From contig JAPOYV010000035.1 in assembly GCA_026706385.1 (NCBI GenBank), positions 37,371 through 101,370 of the forward strand: a DNA stretch of 64,000 nucleotides. The letters run 5' to 3'. This stretch comes from Gammaproteobacteria bacterium. GTDB taxonomy: Bacteria > Pseudomonadota > Gammaproteobacteria > Pseudomonadales > Azotimanducaceae. The notes beneath the pieces are model-generated. The model did no database searches. It had not been told where the DNA came from and was given only the letters and a program-made list of their open reading frames with translations. Shown here piece by piece: positions 1 to 8,912 of the stretch (the first letter of the stretch is position 1; the number at the start of each line of letters is the position of its first letter). A program made the translations under genes and the position numbers.

Positions 1-2157
1 GAGTACAGCGCCGCCTGCAACGTCCACCTCGTCGATCCGATCGGCTTCCTCGCGGACCAGCCGATCCGGGGCGCCTACCGCGGCGTCTCCGCGGCCGAGG
101 TCGTCGGCGGCGCCCTGTCGTTGGCGGTTGGCGGCGACGGCAAGCCGACGGTGGACCCGATCATGCCGGGTTTGCCCGCGGTCCGCGTTGTCGGCCACTA
201 CCGCGATGCGCTGGAAAGGATTCCGTACGTCATCGCGGCTGGCCAGACCCTGGGCGACTGGTTGGCCGAGTTCCTGGCGATGCTGGGACTGCGCGCGGAG
301 TTGCGCGGATTCGACGATGGCCGGTTGCGGATCACGTTGTCCGACGCGAAGCCCTGGCGGGCTCCGCTCGAGATGTCGGCCGTCACGTCGTCCGGCGTCG
401 ATCCCGGCGATTCGGACAGCTACGGCCCGATCCTGATCCAGGGGCACTCGGCGTTTCCGGGGACCCCGACGCGGGGCGCGCTGCTGGACGATCCGACGAA
501 GGGATCGGCCCGGCCGCTCGTTGCCCACGGCGCCATCGGGACCGTGTTGACGGATACGGAACTCGACGTCGACGAGGCGAGCGGCCGGGTGTACCGGTCG
601 ACGCTCGGAGCGTTCACCGAGATGTTCATGCTGTCGGCCCTGTCGCGGCAGCCCCGCTTCCGTCCGGGCGAACTCGTGCGGCTGAGCCGGCCGAGCCACG
701 GCATCGCCGACTGGCAGATCTCCTCGGTGACGCACTGGCTGCGGTCCGCCGTCTACGACAACGACGCCACGTTGATCCGCGGCGACTTCGCGTGGCACCC
801 CGAGCTGCCGCTGTACCGCGCGCCCGTCTACGTCTCGGCCGTCGTGGACGGCGGCGTCGGCTACGACTTCCACCAGCCCGTCCCCAGGGACCGCCTCGGC
901 CGCATCAAGGTCACGTTCCCGTTCACGCCCACCCCGTCGCCGGAGGAGTCCATGGAACTGGCCGCCGCCGACACCGACCGCGACGGCCGCGTGACGCTCG
1001 AGGACTTCGACGAGGAGCAGGTGGAAGCCTTCACCGACGAAAGCGTCGACTGGGCCGCCGAGCAGGCGAAGTACGACGCCGGGGAGTACAACGACCCGTA
1101 TCCGAACAGGAAGGACGACGACCTCACGGTAGAGGAGATGAGCATGCGCGAGGAAATGCTCGGCAAACGCAAGCACGTGCTCGGCTATCGCGCCTATCAG
1201 AAGGCGATCGGCTTCGACCGGGCGGACGCGGACCACGACGGCGTTCTGTCGTCGCGCGATGCCTTGGTGTCCGACGAGCTGCGAGAGGCGTTGCGCGACG
1301 ACGAGCAGAGACGGGAACTCGAGGAGCAATGGGCCGATCGGGCTGAGACGCCGGTCGAGGAAGGCAGCCTCGCGGAACAGTACGGCGAGTTGTTCGGCAC
1401 CGACGACGAGAACGTGGCGGACGACGTGCTCGCGGCCCGCGTCGACGCCGCCGAGGAAGCGGATCGGTGGCCTGCGCGAATCGCGCTGCCGGTCGTCAAG
1501 CCGATGGCCGGCGCGTTGCACGGATTCATCGTCGCCCACCGGCATGGCGACAGTTGCCGGGTCGCCGTGCACAGCCCGTTCATGGCCGAGATCGTCGGGT
1601 TCCAGTATCGCGACGATCGGCGCATCAACGCTGACCTCCGCCGGTCGGTGGCGGGCTTGGTGGTGGAGCACAACTACGCAGAAGCCTGGTCGGGCCTGGT
1701 GTTCCGACGCACCGAAGACATGGAAGGCGACATGCCGGTGGCCCTGGACGACGTCGAAGACGAAGAAGGGGAGGACGAGGATTCCGACAAGGACACCGGC
1801 AGGCTGTTCAACGTCGCACCGCCTAAGGAGGACGAGGGAGGGGAGGACGCCTCGGACGACGCGCGGACGTCGGCCACGAGCCCCACCCCGCCCCCGCAAA
1901 CCCAGTTCGATCCGTCGCGGCCGGCCGGCACGCCGTTGGGAAGCACGGGTTCGCAACCCACGCCGTCACCGTCCGCGCCGCCGCCGGGCGGCAATACGCC
2001 GGGGGGCAACCCGCCGGGAGGCAATCCGCCGGGGGGCAACCCGCCGGGAGGCAATCCGCCGGGGGGCAATCCGCCGGGAGGCAATCCGCCGGGGGGCAAT
2101 CCGCCGGGGGGCAATCCGCCGGGGGGCAATCCGCCGGGCGGCAGTCCGCCGCCGTAG
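1..2157 (+). CDS. VgrG-like T6SS spike protein, 5' end outside the window
   Basis: The reading frame is open from base 1, so the gene starts upstream. The visible part resembles the gp27-like region of VgrG (TssI), the trimeric tip of the type VI secretion needle. It is followed by a gp5-like OB segment with the motif DRLGRIKVTFPF at about 893-928. It is paralogous to the next gene, sharing GGALS.AxGGDGKPT, IPY.IAAG and AEIVGF blocks. Unlike that paralogue, it has an acidic insertion at about 940-1440 with two canonical EF-hand loops (970-1005 and 1225-1260, DxDxDG), placed just after the OB motif. The tail is Asp/Glu-rich and then becomes a PPGGN repeat ending in PPP. Family membership is by motif and paralogy; the calcium binding is inference. 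Confidence 0.75.
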   Translation, partial: EYSAACNVHLVDPIGFLADQPIRGAYRGVSAAEVVGGALSLAVGGDGKPTVDPIMPGLPAVRVVGHYRDALERIPYVIAAGQTLGDWLAEFLAMLGLRAELRGFDDGRLRITLSDAKPWRAPLEMSAVTSSGVDPGDSDSYGPILIQGHSAFPGTPTRGALLDDPTKGSARPLVAHGAIGTVLTDTELDVDEASGRVYRSTLGAFTEMFMLSALSRQPRFRPGELVRLSRPSHGIADWQISSVTHWLRSAVYDNDATLIRGDFAWHPELPLYRAPVYVSAVVDGGVGYDFHQPVPRDRLGRIKVTFPFTPTPSPEESMELAAADTDRDGRVTLEDFDEEQVEAFTDESVDWAAEQAKYDAGEYNDPYPNRKDDDLTVEEMSMREEMLGKRKHVLGYRAYQKAIGFDRADADHDGVLSSRDALVSDELREALRDDEQRRELEEQWADRAETPVEEGSLAEQYGELFGTDDENVADDVLAARVDAAEEADRWPARIALPVVKPMAGALHGFIVAHRHGDSCRVAVHSPFMAEIVGFQYRDDRRINADLRRSVAGLVVEHNYAEAWSGLVFRRTEDMEGDMPVALDDVEDEEGEDEDSDKDTGRLFNVAPPKEDEGGEDASDDARTSATSPTPPPQTQFDPSRPAGTPLGSTGSQPTPSPSAPPPGGNTPGGNPPGGNPPGGNPPGGNPPGGNPPGGNPPGGNPPGGNPPGGNPPGGSPPP
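1981..2145 (+). repeat. Eleven 15-bp units encoding PPGGN/S in the VgrG-like C terminus
   Basis: There are eleven in-frame 15-bp units of the form ccgccggg.ggcaat. The second unit starts with acg (Thr) and the last encodes GGS. Units differ mainly at synonymous third positions. This looks like a low-complexity, probably extended Pro-Gly-Asn tail prone to slippage in copy number. Confidence 0.95.
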
Positions 2158-2177
2158 GCCTGGCCGACAGTCTTCGC

Positions 2178-3848
2178 ATGGCTGCAACCGGTCCACCGAG
2201 CAACGCGGTCACGCAATTCAGCGCCGTACTCGAGACGCCGTGGCGTGCGGGCTTCGTGCTGCCGATCCTGACGCTCATGCTCTACGAGGGTCGCAGCGGC
2301 GGTTGGTCGGGCACCATCCACATCAACCCGCGCCGCACTCTGCCCGAGGACGCGTTGCAGACGTTGATGGCCGACGGCCTGGTTCCGGGAACGGCCGCGA
2401 CCGTGAAGCTCGTCATCGCGGGAAGCACGGGCCACGCGGGCGTCGCGGCCCGGGTCTGGCCGTCGGTCGTCACCTCGGTGAACTGCACGACGTCGTCGGA
2501 CGTCAACTCCGCGGACGCGGTGTGCGTAGTCACCTTCCGCGACCCCGTGACATACCTGCGCAACCGACCGATCTGGACAGCGTTCGCCGACTGCCCCTTG
2601 AGCGAGATGGTGGGTGGGGCGTTGTCCGTCGCGGCGGGCGGCGACGGCAAGCCGACGCGCATGCCGCTCTTGCCGGGCTTGTCGGCGATCCAGCTCGAGG
2701 AGAGCGTGCGTGACGAACTGGCCGCGATCCCTTACGCGATAGCGGCCGGCGAACCATTCGGCTACTGGCTCAATCGGGTCTTCGGCCGCCTCGGGACACG
2801 CCTGGAAATGCTGGGCGAACCGAGCGGGGTCCTGAAGGCGTCGGTGGTGGACTGCGTGCCCACGAAAACGGTGCTCAACCGCGATGGCGGCGTGGACATG
2901 ACGTTCGACCCGGACTTGCCGGCAAGTGCCACGAACCTGACGCTCTCCGGACTGGACGCGAGTTCGGGAATCCTGCGCCGCGGCGGCATGCTGGACAATC
3001 CGTCGGGCGGGGGCGTCCGCCGCTTCGGGCCGCCCGGCGCCTTGGAGTCGGTGACCATCGCGTCGGAAACGGACGTTCAGGAGGCCGAGTTTCGCGCTGG
3101 ATTCCCGCAGACGAACCGCAGACTCTCGCAGGTGCGCACCACCATCACGTCGTGCCAGCCCGGACTGCTGCCGGGTCGTGTCGTCAACTTGCGTGCGCCG
3201 GCGAACCTTGATGTCGGCGCGGACTCCGACGGCCCGCACCACGAGGCGGACCAAGAGGGCTACCTGTCCATCCTCGGCGCGCGGCGCTGGCAAGTGATCG
3301 ATGTGGCGCACCTGTTCCTGCAGGGACGGTACTGGAACCAGGCGTCGTTCGAGAAAATCGGCCTGGCATGGCATCCCGGGCTGCCCGACGAGCAGGGCCC
3401 CGTGATCGTGTCCGGCGTCGTCGACGACGGCAACGCGGACGCGGGGGAACTGATCGACCGGGACCGCTTAGGACGGGTGCCGATACGTTTTCCGTTCGTC
3501 GTCGACGTCGAGAGCGAAGGTGCCGGCGACGACCTCGCGGCGACCGGCGATGCTCCCGACACACCTTGGCCGCCTTGCGTGCCCCTGTCGCCGATCGCGC
3601 CCGGCGCGGGCAATCTCCACGGCTTCGTGTCGGACCACCGGCAGGGCGACTGGTGCCGGGTGGCCGTTGTCAACCCGTTGTATGCCGAGATCGTCGGGTT
3701 CTGCCACCGGGACGACCGCTACCTCAGCGAGCGCGTGCGGGACGCAACGGTGGGAATCGTCGTCCGGGAAGGAGAGGACGAGTGGCGGGGCATGGTGTTC
3801 CGCCCGGATGAGGATCTCGAGGACGAGCTGGAACCCGACGACGAGTGA
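2178..3848 (+). CDS. VgrG-like T6SS spike protein, second copy
   Basis: This 556-residue protein begins at ATG 2178, 20 bases after the first copy stops. Residues 1-110 form a baseplate-like N terminus. A gp27-like region follows, with DPVTYLRNRP and GGALSVAAGGDGKPT. The OB-type motif DRLGRVPIRFPF lies near residue 430, and GNLHGFVSDHRQGDWCRVAV near 475-495. It lacks the EF-hand insertion and the PPGGN tail of its paralogue and ends in an acidic stretch. The tandem arrangement suggests gene duplication and possibly a mixed spike trimer. Spike function is inferred from the fold-like motifs and from the DUF2169 and DUF3540 neighbours. Confidence 0.75.
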   Translation: MAATGPPSNAVTQFSAVLETPWRAGFVLPILTLMLYEGRSGGWSGTIHINPRRTLPEDALQTLMADGLVPGTAATVKLVIAGSTGHAGVAARVWPSVVTSVNCTTSSDVNSADAVCVVTFRDPVTYLRNRPIWTAFADCPLSEMVGGALSVAAGGDGKPTRMPLLPGLSAIQLEESVRDELAAIPYAIAAGEPFGYWLNRVFGRLGTRLEMLGEPSGVLKASVVDCVPTKTVLNRDGGVDMTFDPDLPASATNLTLSGLDASSGILRRGGMLDNPSGGGVRRFGPPGALESVTIASETDVQEAEFRAGFPQTNRRLSQVRTTITSCQPGLLPGRVVNLRAPANLDVGADSDGPHHEADQEGYLSILGARRWQVIDVAHLFLQGRYWNQASFEKIGLAWHPGLPDEQGPVIVSGVVDDGNADAGELIDRDRLGRVPIRFPFVVDVESEGAGDDLAATGDAPDTPWPPCVPLSPIAPGAGNLHGFVSDHRQGDWCRVAVVNPLYAEIVGFCHRDDRYLSERVRDATVGIVVREGEDEWRGMVFRPDEDLEDELEPDDE

Positions 3849-4034
3849 CGCCGTCGGCGCCGGCAACGCGTCGTCCGTTGCCGCGACGTGGCGGAATCGA
3901 ACGAGCGGGCACGGCCGCCACCGTGGTTCGAGCTGCCTCGCGCCGAGGTTGCGTGTCTGGTAGGGTGTGCCACAGTTGAGAAGCCCGGGCCGCAGCGGTC
4001 ATCGCGTGACCGCCCGGGCGTCGGGGAGGAAGCA

Positions 4035-7000
4035 GTGGGACCGTTCGATCCCCCCAAGGAGTCGTCGCCGTTCGACGGACCGTTAGGCGGCTCGAACGGC
4101 AACGGTATGTCGTCGCCGACCCCACCGGGCGGGAGTCCTCCACCGCAAGACCGCACCGATCCGGGAGGCAACTCGCCGGCCCCCGATCCGCTTCCGCCCT
4201 CGGCTCCGTTCCCGGGCACGGCGTCGACCGGCAACGGCATGGCGCCCGCCGCGCCGGGCGATGCCGCCGAGACGCCGAACGGCATGGGGGAGGGCGACCT
4301 GCCGCAGGCGAGCCTGCCGTCGATCAGCATGGACTTGCGCAACCCGATGCAGTCGTCGGCCGACCTCGAGTGGTCGGTGCCGACGTACGAGGTGGCGGAC
4401 GCCGAGGGCGACCACTACGCGCTGGAGTCGCGGGCGGAGACGATGAACGTGATGGCGTACGGCGACGCGACGCGGCGCGGCGAGATCGACTACCTGCGCA
4501 CGGGCAAGGGCGAGCGCTTCATCGACAGCGTCGCGGGGGAGGAGCAGACGGACGTCGAGGGCCTGCTGATCGAGCGGATCGGTCGTGGATCGCGGATGGT
4601 GGCGGCGAAGTCGGAGACGACGGTGCGGGGGCGGATGTCGATCACGGCGGGCGGCTGGAAGGGCAACTGGATGAGCGGCGAGGACAGCATTCTGCTCGGC
4701 GGCGCGCTGACGGACACCTGGACGGGCGGTCTGATGATCGTCTCCGCGATGAGCGACGACATGGCGATAGGCGCGGGGGCGCGGCTCTCGGGGCCGGTGG
4801 ACATGTGGTTGAACCAGTTGACGGGCATGGAGGAACGTCCGGGCACGGCGGCGGCGGACGGGATCATGATCGACCTCGCGGGTACGTTGTTCGAGCGCGA
4901 GTACGGTGCCGGGGTTCACAAAGCGGCGCTGGCGGTGTTCTCGGGAACGGTGTACCAGACGCAGCGCCAAGGATTCTGGCCGATGATGCGTGTGGCGGTG
5001 GGGGTGCGCAACCTACTGCCGGGTGCCGGGACGGCGGCGTCGGAGCAAGCGCCACCGGCACCGCCGCCGCTGCCGCCGCCGGGCGCGGAGGCCGCGCTGC
5101 TCGCCACCGGCGCGGTCGGCGGAGCGGCCGGCGGCCTGCGCAGCGGCGACACGTTGCCCGACGCGATGCGCGCGGCGCGCGCCGCGGAGGACCTGGAGGA
5201 GGTCTCGAACCTGCGCCATATGGACAACACTGCGCTACAGCTCGACGAACTGTCGACGGTCGCGCGGGCCAACAACGTCGAGGCCCCCAACGGCATGGGC
5301 GCCGCCAACGACCTGCCGCCGGCGAGCCCGCCGCCACCGGCGTGGGAGTCGCCGATGAGCGCCGAGCAGCTCCAGGCTGCGGTGCTGCGGCCCGGCGTCG
5401 ACGCCGAGGATGCGCTGCGCCGCGTCGACGAGTTGATCGCGGACCGCCTCGCGCGGATCGCGGCGGCCACGCCCGAACAGATCGACCAGATCAACACGAT
5501 GATGGCCCAGAAGCTGCAGGAGATAGCCGGTGCCGGTGGCGAGGTATACCGGGCGGAGGACATCCTGGGCCAAGTGGACAAGGGTGGCAGCAGCTTCATC
5601 GGGATGCGGCGCGGCGAGTCCGTGCCGGTGACTTGGCCGGGGACGCCGCTGGTCGGCGACGAGGCGCGGCAGGCCCAGCTTTACGCCGAGCTCGACGCCC
5701 TCGCGACGATCAAGCGCGCGCTCGAGGAAAGCCAGGATCCGGCCCGCGCCCTCGCCGACGCGCTGGCGGAACTCGAGGCGCTGCACGGCGGCGTGCCGAC
5801 CCCGGACAGCGCGGCCTTCGCGCAGTGGCAGGCGCTCACCGACGCACAGGTCTACCTCAGGGGGCTGTCGTCCGTCGGCGCCAAGGCCGAGATGACGGTC
5901 GACCTCGATTTCTACATGCTGGTGCGCTCGGAGCTGGTCGCGGGACGCGACCCGCGGGTCGCCGTGCAGGCCGCGCTCGACGGCCTCGAGGAGGGCTCCG
6001 ACGCCCAGCGCTACGCCCAGAACGTGCTCGACGGTCTCGGCAGGGGGGGATTCAACTTCGACGGCCAGGTCCCGGAGGGGCTGGACACGTCGGCGCTGCG
6101 CGACCATTGGACCGAACTCGCGAGCCAACTGGACGCGGCCGCGCGGCAGCTCGACGACGGCACCGAGGAGGGCTGGGAGCGGGCGCGCGCGCTTCGGGAC
6201 GTGTCGGGCCAGCTCTCTCTGGCGCGGATGAACATGATGTCGGGCTACGACCCGCGCGACGCGCTGGAGACGCTTGCCAAGCAGCTCGAGGCGCGCACGT
6301 TCATGGACGGCGCGGACGGCGCCGGCGAGGCGTCGATCCTGCGCGCGGCGATCGCCGAGTACGCTACCCTGCTCGACGACTTCACCTCCGGCGCGGCGGC
6401 GGCGTCCGGGTTGGACGAGGGCCTCTCCCCGACCGCGGCGGCGGGCGTCGGACGCGTGGGCGACACGCTGACCGATCCGTCGCCCCCGTACCCGGGCCTG
6501 CCCGACGAGTTCACGCCCGGGGAGGATCTGCGGCTGACGATCGAGCCGCCGAGCTACTCGGAGGCGTTCCCGGGCGGCGTGCCGGACGAGATCCGGCTGC
6601 TGCTCGACACGCAGCCCGAGCAGCTTGGCGGCGGCGCTGAGGAGGGCGCCACGCTGGGCTCGCGCCTGGAGACGAGGGTCGCCGCCGAGGGCGCGGCCAC
6701 GCCGATGCAGCCGGAAATGGACGAGTTCGGCACGCGCTGGGTGCGCGTGGAGGAAGGCGAACTCCCCGTGCCGCAGACGTTCGAGCGGGTGGTCGTCCTC
6801 GACGGCACCCACGTTCCGGTGCCCGACAACTACGAGACGGTCCGGTTGACCGAAGACCCCGGCACGCAGACGGTGACGGTCTCCAGCGACACCACGGCGG
6901 TGGTGGAGTCGATGGCCGTGCGGCCGGCACCGCAGTCAACGGACTGGGGAAGCACGTTCGATGCGCTGAACGACGACTATATGCATTATCGGCGAGACTC

Positions 7001-8888
7001 CACGTGGCGGGTGATGGCGGAATACGAGAACTCGATCGAAGTGCTTCGCGACGACCTGCGGCGGGCGATCACGGACTTCGGGGGCGACGCCAGCCAATAC
7101 ACGTCCGAGACACCTGTCGCGCAGCTCTACAACCGCGTCCAGGAGCTTCTCGGACAAGCCGACAACGCCGACGACGCGCGCCGGATCCAGGAATTCCTGG
7201 ACGGTTTCAACTCGCGAACCTACGACGTCTACAGCGACTTCGTGCAACGTGCCGACGAGTTTGAAGGCGTCAGGACCGGCGCTTCCTTCCCACTCGACAA
7301 GCATATCGACCAGGATGCGCTTCGCGATTGGCTCGACAAGCGGTTCACGGACGCGATGGCGACGGCCGATCCGGCCAACCAGGCGTCGCGCGATGAGGTG
7401 GCGTTCTGGCAACAGGCCCACGTTGCGGTGAAGGAGGGTCGCAATCCGCTGCAGGACTTGGGCGATCAGATTGCCTACCTGTTGGGGAAGATCGACCCGA
7501 ACGTCCCGATCGAGGAGCTTCCCGAGAACCAGCAGGTCATCGCTAGGCAGATCCAGAACTTTCGGATCCAGCAGCAGGAACTCATCGACATCCTGGGCGA
7601 CCCCGCGTTCCACAGGTCGGCAGCGACCATGGGCGACGACACCTATGCGCCCGTCCATTTTGTCCGCCCGGAGCTTGGCGACCCGCCACCCGTTGGTACG
7701 GGGGTCATCCAGACCCAGATTTTCGATCCCGAGGCGGTGCAGGAGCCGACACAACTCAGCGGTGGCATCGACGCGGCCTCCGGCAACTATGCGGCCAACC
7801 AGGAGGCCATCAACGACCGTATCGGCGGCAACGACTTCGCGCAGGTGCCGCAAGAGCAGCCTGCGGGGCTTGAGCCGTCGCGGCCGCAACCGGTCGAGCA
7901 GGCACAGCCGCAAGGCCCGCGCGGCATCCTGAGGAACGCCGATGCGGGCGGTGGCCCCGTTGGCCTCGAGAACAGCCGCATCGTCAATAGGGGCCCGGAC
8001 GGCGAAAACGTGCCGGACGAGATCATGGAACTCTGGACCCAACGGATGCTGACCGAGTCGAACGAAGAGGCCGCCAGGAGGCAGGGCGACTTCGCCAACT
8101 ACATGGACCAGATGGCGGGTTTGCGCACACCGACCCAGCAGATGGAGGACGGGGTATCGCTGAATCCCTACGCGGCCTCGCGCGTGGAGGCGGCGAACCA
8201 GGTGTGGGACACGCAGCGGGGACTGGAACTCAGTCCGCCCTCGGAGTGGGAGCGCATGCCAGACACCGACGGCACGCGCAGCTGGGACCACCGGGGCTGG
8301 CAATTGCCGCCGACCGACCGGCCGCGCATGCGCAAGTCCGTCCGCTTCGGCGACGCCGAGGTGCTGACCGTGGCGGCGGATGCGGAGGACGTGCGCAAGA
8401 TCCAGAACCAGTGGCGCGACCTGGACAACGGCAACGCCATCATGCCTTGGTGGACGGGCAGCGGCATCAACCGGACCACCGACCCATTGAACACGGGCGA
8501 GGCGGTGCGCCACGTCCCGACGCCTCGGCTGCCAACGGACCGCAAGTGCTACCCGAGCAGTTGGCGGGCGTCGCGGCAGCCGGGCTTCGGTCGCCTCGCC
8601 GATGCGCCCGGGGCGTTCCCGTTCAACGCCCGCGAGCAGATGATCACCGAACTGATGCAGGGCAAGCGCGTGGACGCGAGCCACATCGACCTGCTGCAGG
8701 GCGGGCTTAACGACGCGGTGCGTGCCGAGCGGGTGCAGCACAAGGAGTGGGTGAAGATGACCGCGCTGATCCGGCACCTCAAGTACGGGGTCGTGCTCGG
8801 CGACAGTCGGCCGTACGCGCGGGCGCTCGATTCGAGGACGCTCCAGATCATGCTGGACATGGCCGACGCCGCGTCCGCGGTCGTCTAG
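4035..8888 (+). CDS. Giant (1617 aa) protein of unknown function in the T6SS spike module
   Basis: I do not recognise the family. GTG 4035 is preferred because GGGGAGGA lies 4 bases upstream; an in-frame GTG at 3888 would add 49 residues without a good ribosome site. The N terminus (about residues 1-95) is Pro/Gly/Ser-rich with repeated NGM-type motifs (NGNGM, GNGM, PNGMG), and PNGMG recurs near 415. Residues about 110-330 form a Gly-rich region with regularly spaced hydrophobic residues (GRGSRMVAAKSETTVRGRMS), compatible with a beta-rich or spike-proximal domain. Much of the remainder is acidic and probably helical. Near the C terminus are GILRN (about 7922-7936) and KSVRFG (about 8334-8351). 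Position between VgrG-like genes and a DUF2169 adaptor suggests a secreted cargo or effector. No catalytic motif or immunity gene is evident. Confidence 0.7.
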   Translation: MGPFDPPKESSPFDGPLGGSNGNGMSSPTPPGGSPPPQDRTDPGGNSPAPDPLPPSAPFPGTASTGNGMAPAAPGDAAETPNGMGEGDLPQASLPSISMDLRNPMQSSADLEWSVPTYEVADAEGDHYALESRAETMNVMAYGDATRRGEIDYLRTGKGERFIDSVAGEEQTDVEGLLIERIGRGSRMVAAKSETTVRGRMSITAGGWKGNWMSGEDSILLGGALTDTWTGGLMIVSAMSDDMAIGAGARLSGPVDMWLNQLTGMEERPGTAAADGIMIDLAGTLFEREYGAGVHKAALAVFSGTVYQTQRQGFWPMMRVAVGVRNLLPGAGTAASEQAPPAPPPLPPPGAEAALLATGAVGGAAGGLRSGDTLPDAMRAARAAEDLEEVSNLRHMDNTALQLDELSTVARANNVEAPNGMGAANDLPPASPPPPAWESPMSAEQLQAAVLRPGVDAEDALRRVDELIADRLARIAAATPEQIDQINTMMAQKLQEIAGAGGEVYRAEDILGQVDKGGSSFIGMRRGESVPVTWPGTPLVGDEARQAQLYAELDALATIKRALEESQDPARALADALAELEALHGGVPTPDSAAFAQWQALTDAQVYLRGLSSVGAKAEMTVDLDFYMLVRSELVAGRDPRVAVQAALDGLEEGSDAQRYAQNVLDGLGRGGFNFDGQVPEGLDTSALRDHWTELASQLDAAARQLDDGTEEGWERARALRDVSGQLSLARMNMMSGYDPRDALETLAKQLEARTFMDGADGAGEASILRAAIAEYATLLDDFTSGAAAASGLDEGLSPTAAAGVGRVGDTLTDPSPPYPGLPDEFTPGEDLRLTIEPPSYSEAFPGGVPDEIRLLLDTQPEQLGGGAEEGATLGSRLETRVAAEGAATPMQPEMDEFGTRWVRVEEGELPVPQTFERVVVLDGTHVPVPDNYETVRLTEDPGTQTVTVSSDTTAVVESMAVRPAPQSTDWGSTFDALNDDYMHYRRDSTWRVMAEYENSIEVLRDDLRRAITDFGGDASQYTSETPVAQLYNRVQELLGQADNADDARRIQEFLDGFNSRTYDVYSDFVQRADEFEGVRTGASFPLDKHIDQDALRDWLDKRFTDAMATADPANQASRDEVAFWQQAHVAVKEGRNPLQDLGDQIAYLLGKIDPNVPIEELPENQQVIARQIQNFRIQQQELIDILGDPAFHRSAATMGDDTYAPVHFVRPELGDPPPVGTGVIQTQIFDPEAVQEPTQLSGGIDAASGNYAANQEAINDRIGGNDFAQVPQEQPAGLEPSRPQPVEQAQPQGPRGILRNADAGGGPVGLENSRIVNRGPDGENVPDEIMELWTQRMLTESNEEAARRQGDFANYMDQMAGLRTPTQQMEDGVSLNPYAASRVEAANQVWDTQRGLELSPPSEWERMPDTDGTRSWDHRGWQLPPTDRPRMRKSVRFGDAEVLTVAADAEDVRKIQNQWRDLDNGNAIMPWWTGSGINRTTDPLNTGEAVRHVPTPRLPTDRKCYPSSWRASRQPGFGRLADAPGAFPFNAREQMITELMQGKRVDASHIDLLQGGLNDAVRAERVQHKEWVKMTALIRHLKYGVVLGDSRPYARALDSRTLQIMLDMADAASAVV

Positions 8889-8912
8889 CCGAAGTCTCGA
8901 GGGTGCGTTCGG

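Noticed and set aside
1981..2145. CRISPR-like array
   Set aside because: The repeats are 15-bp units without spacers, in a continuous coding frame (PPGGN).
1674..3374. Long open frame on the minus strand across the two VgrG-like genes
   Set aside because: It is a high-GC mirror of real genes: it spans the gap between them and translates the PPGGN repeat as PPGGL. There is no family-like sequence.
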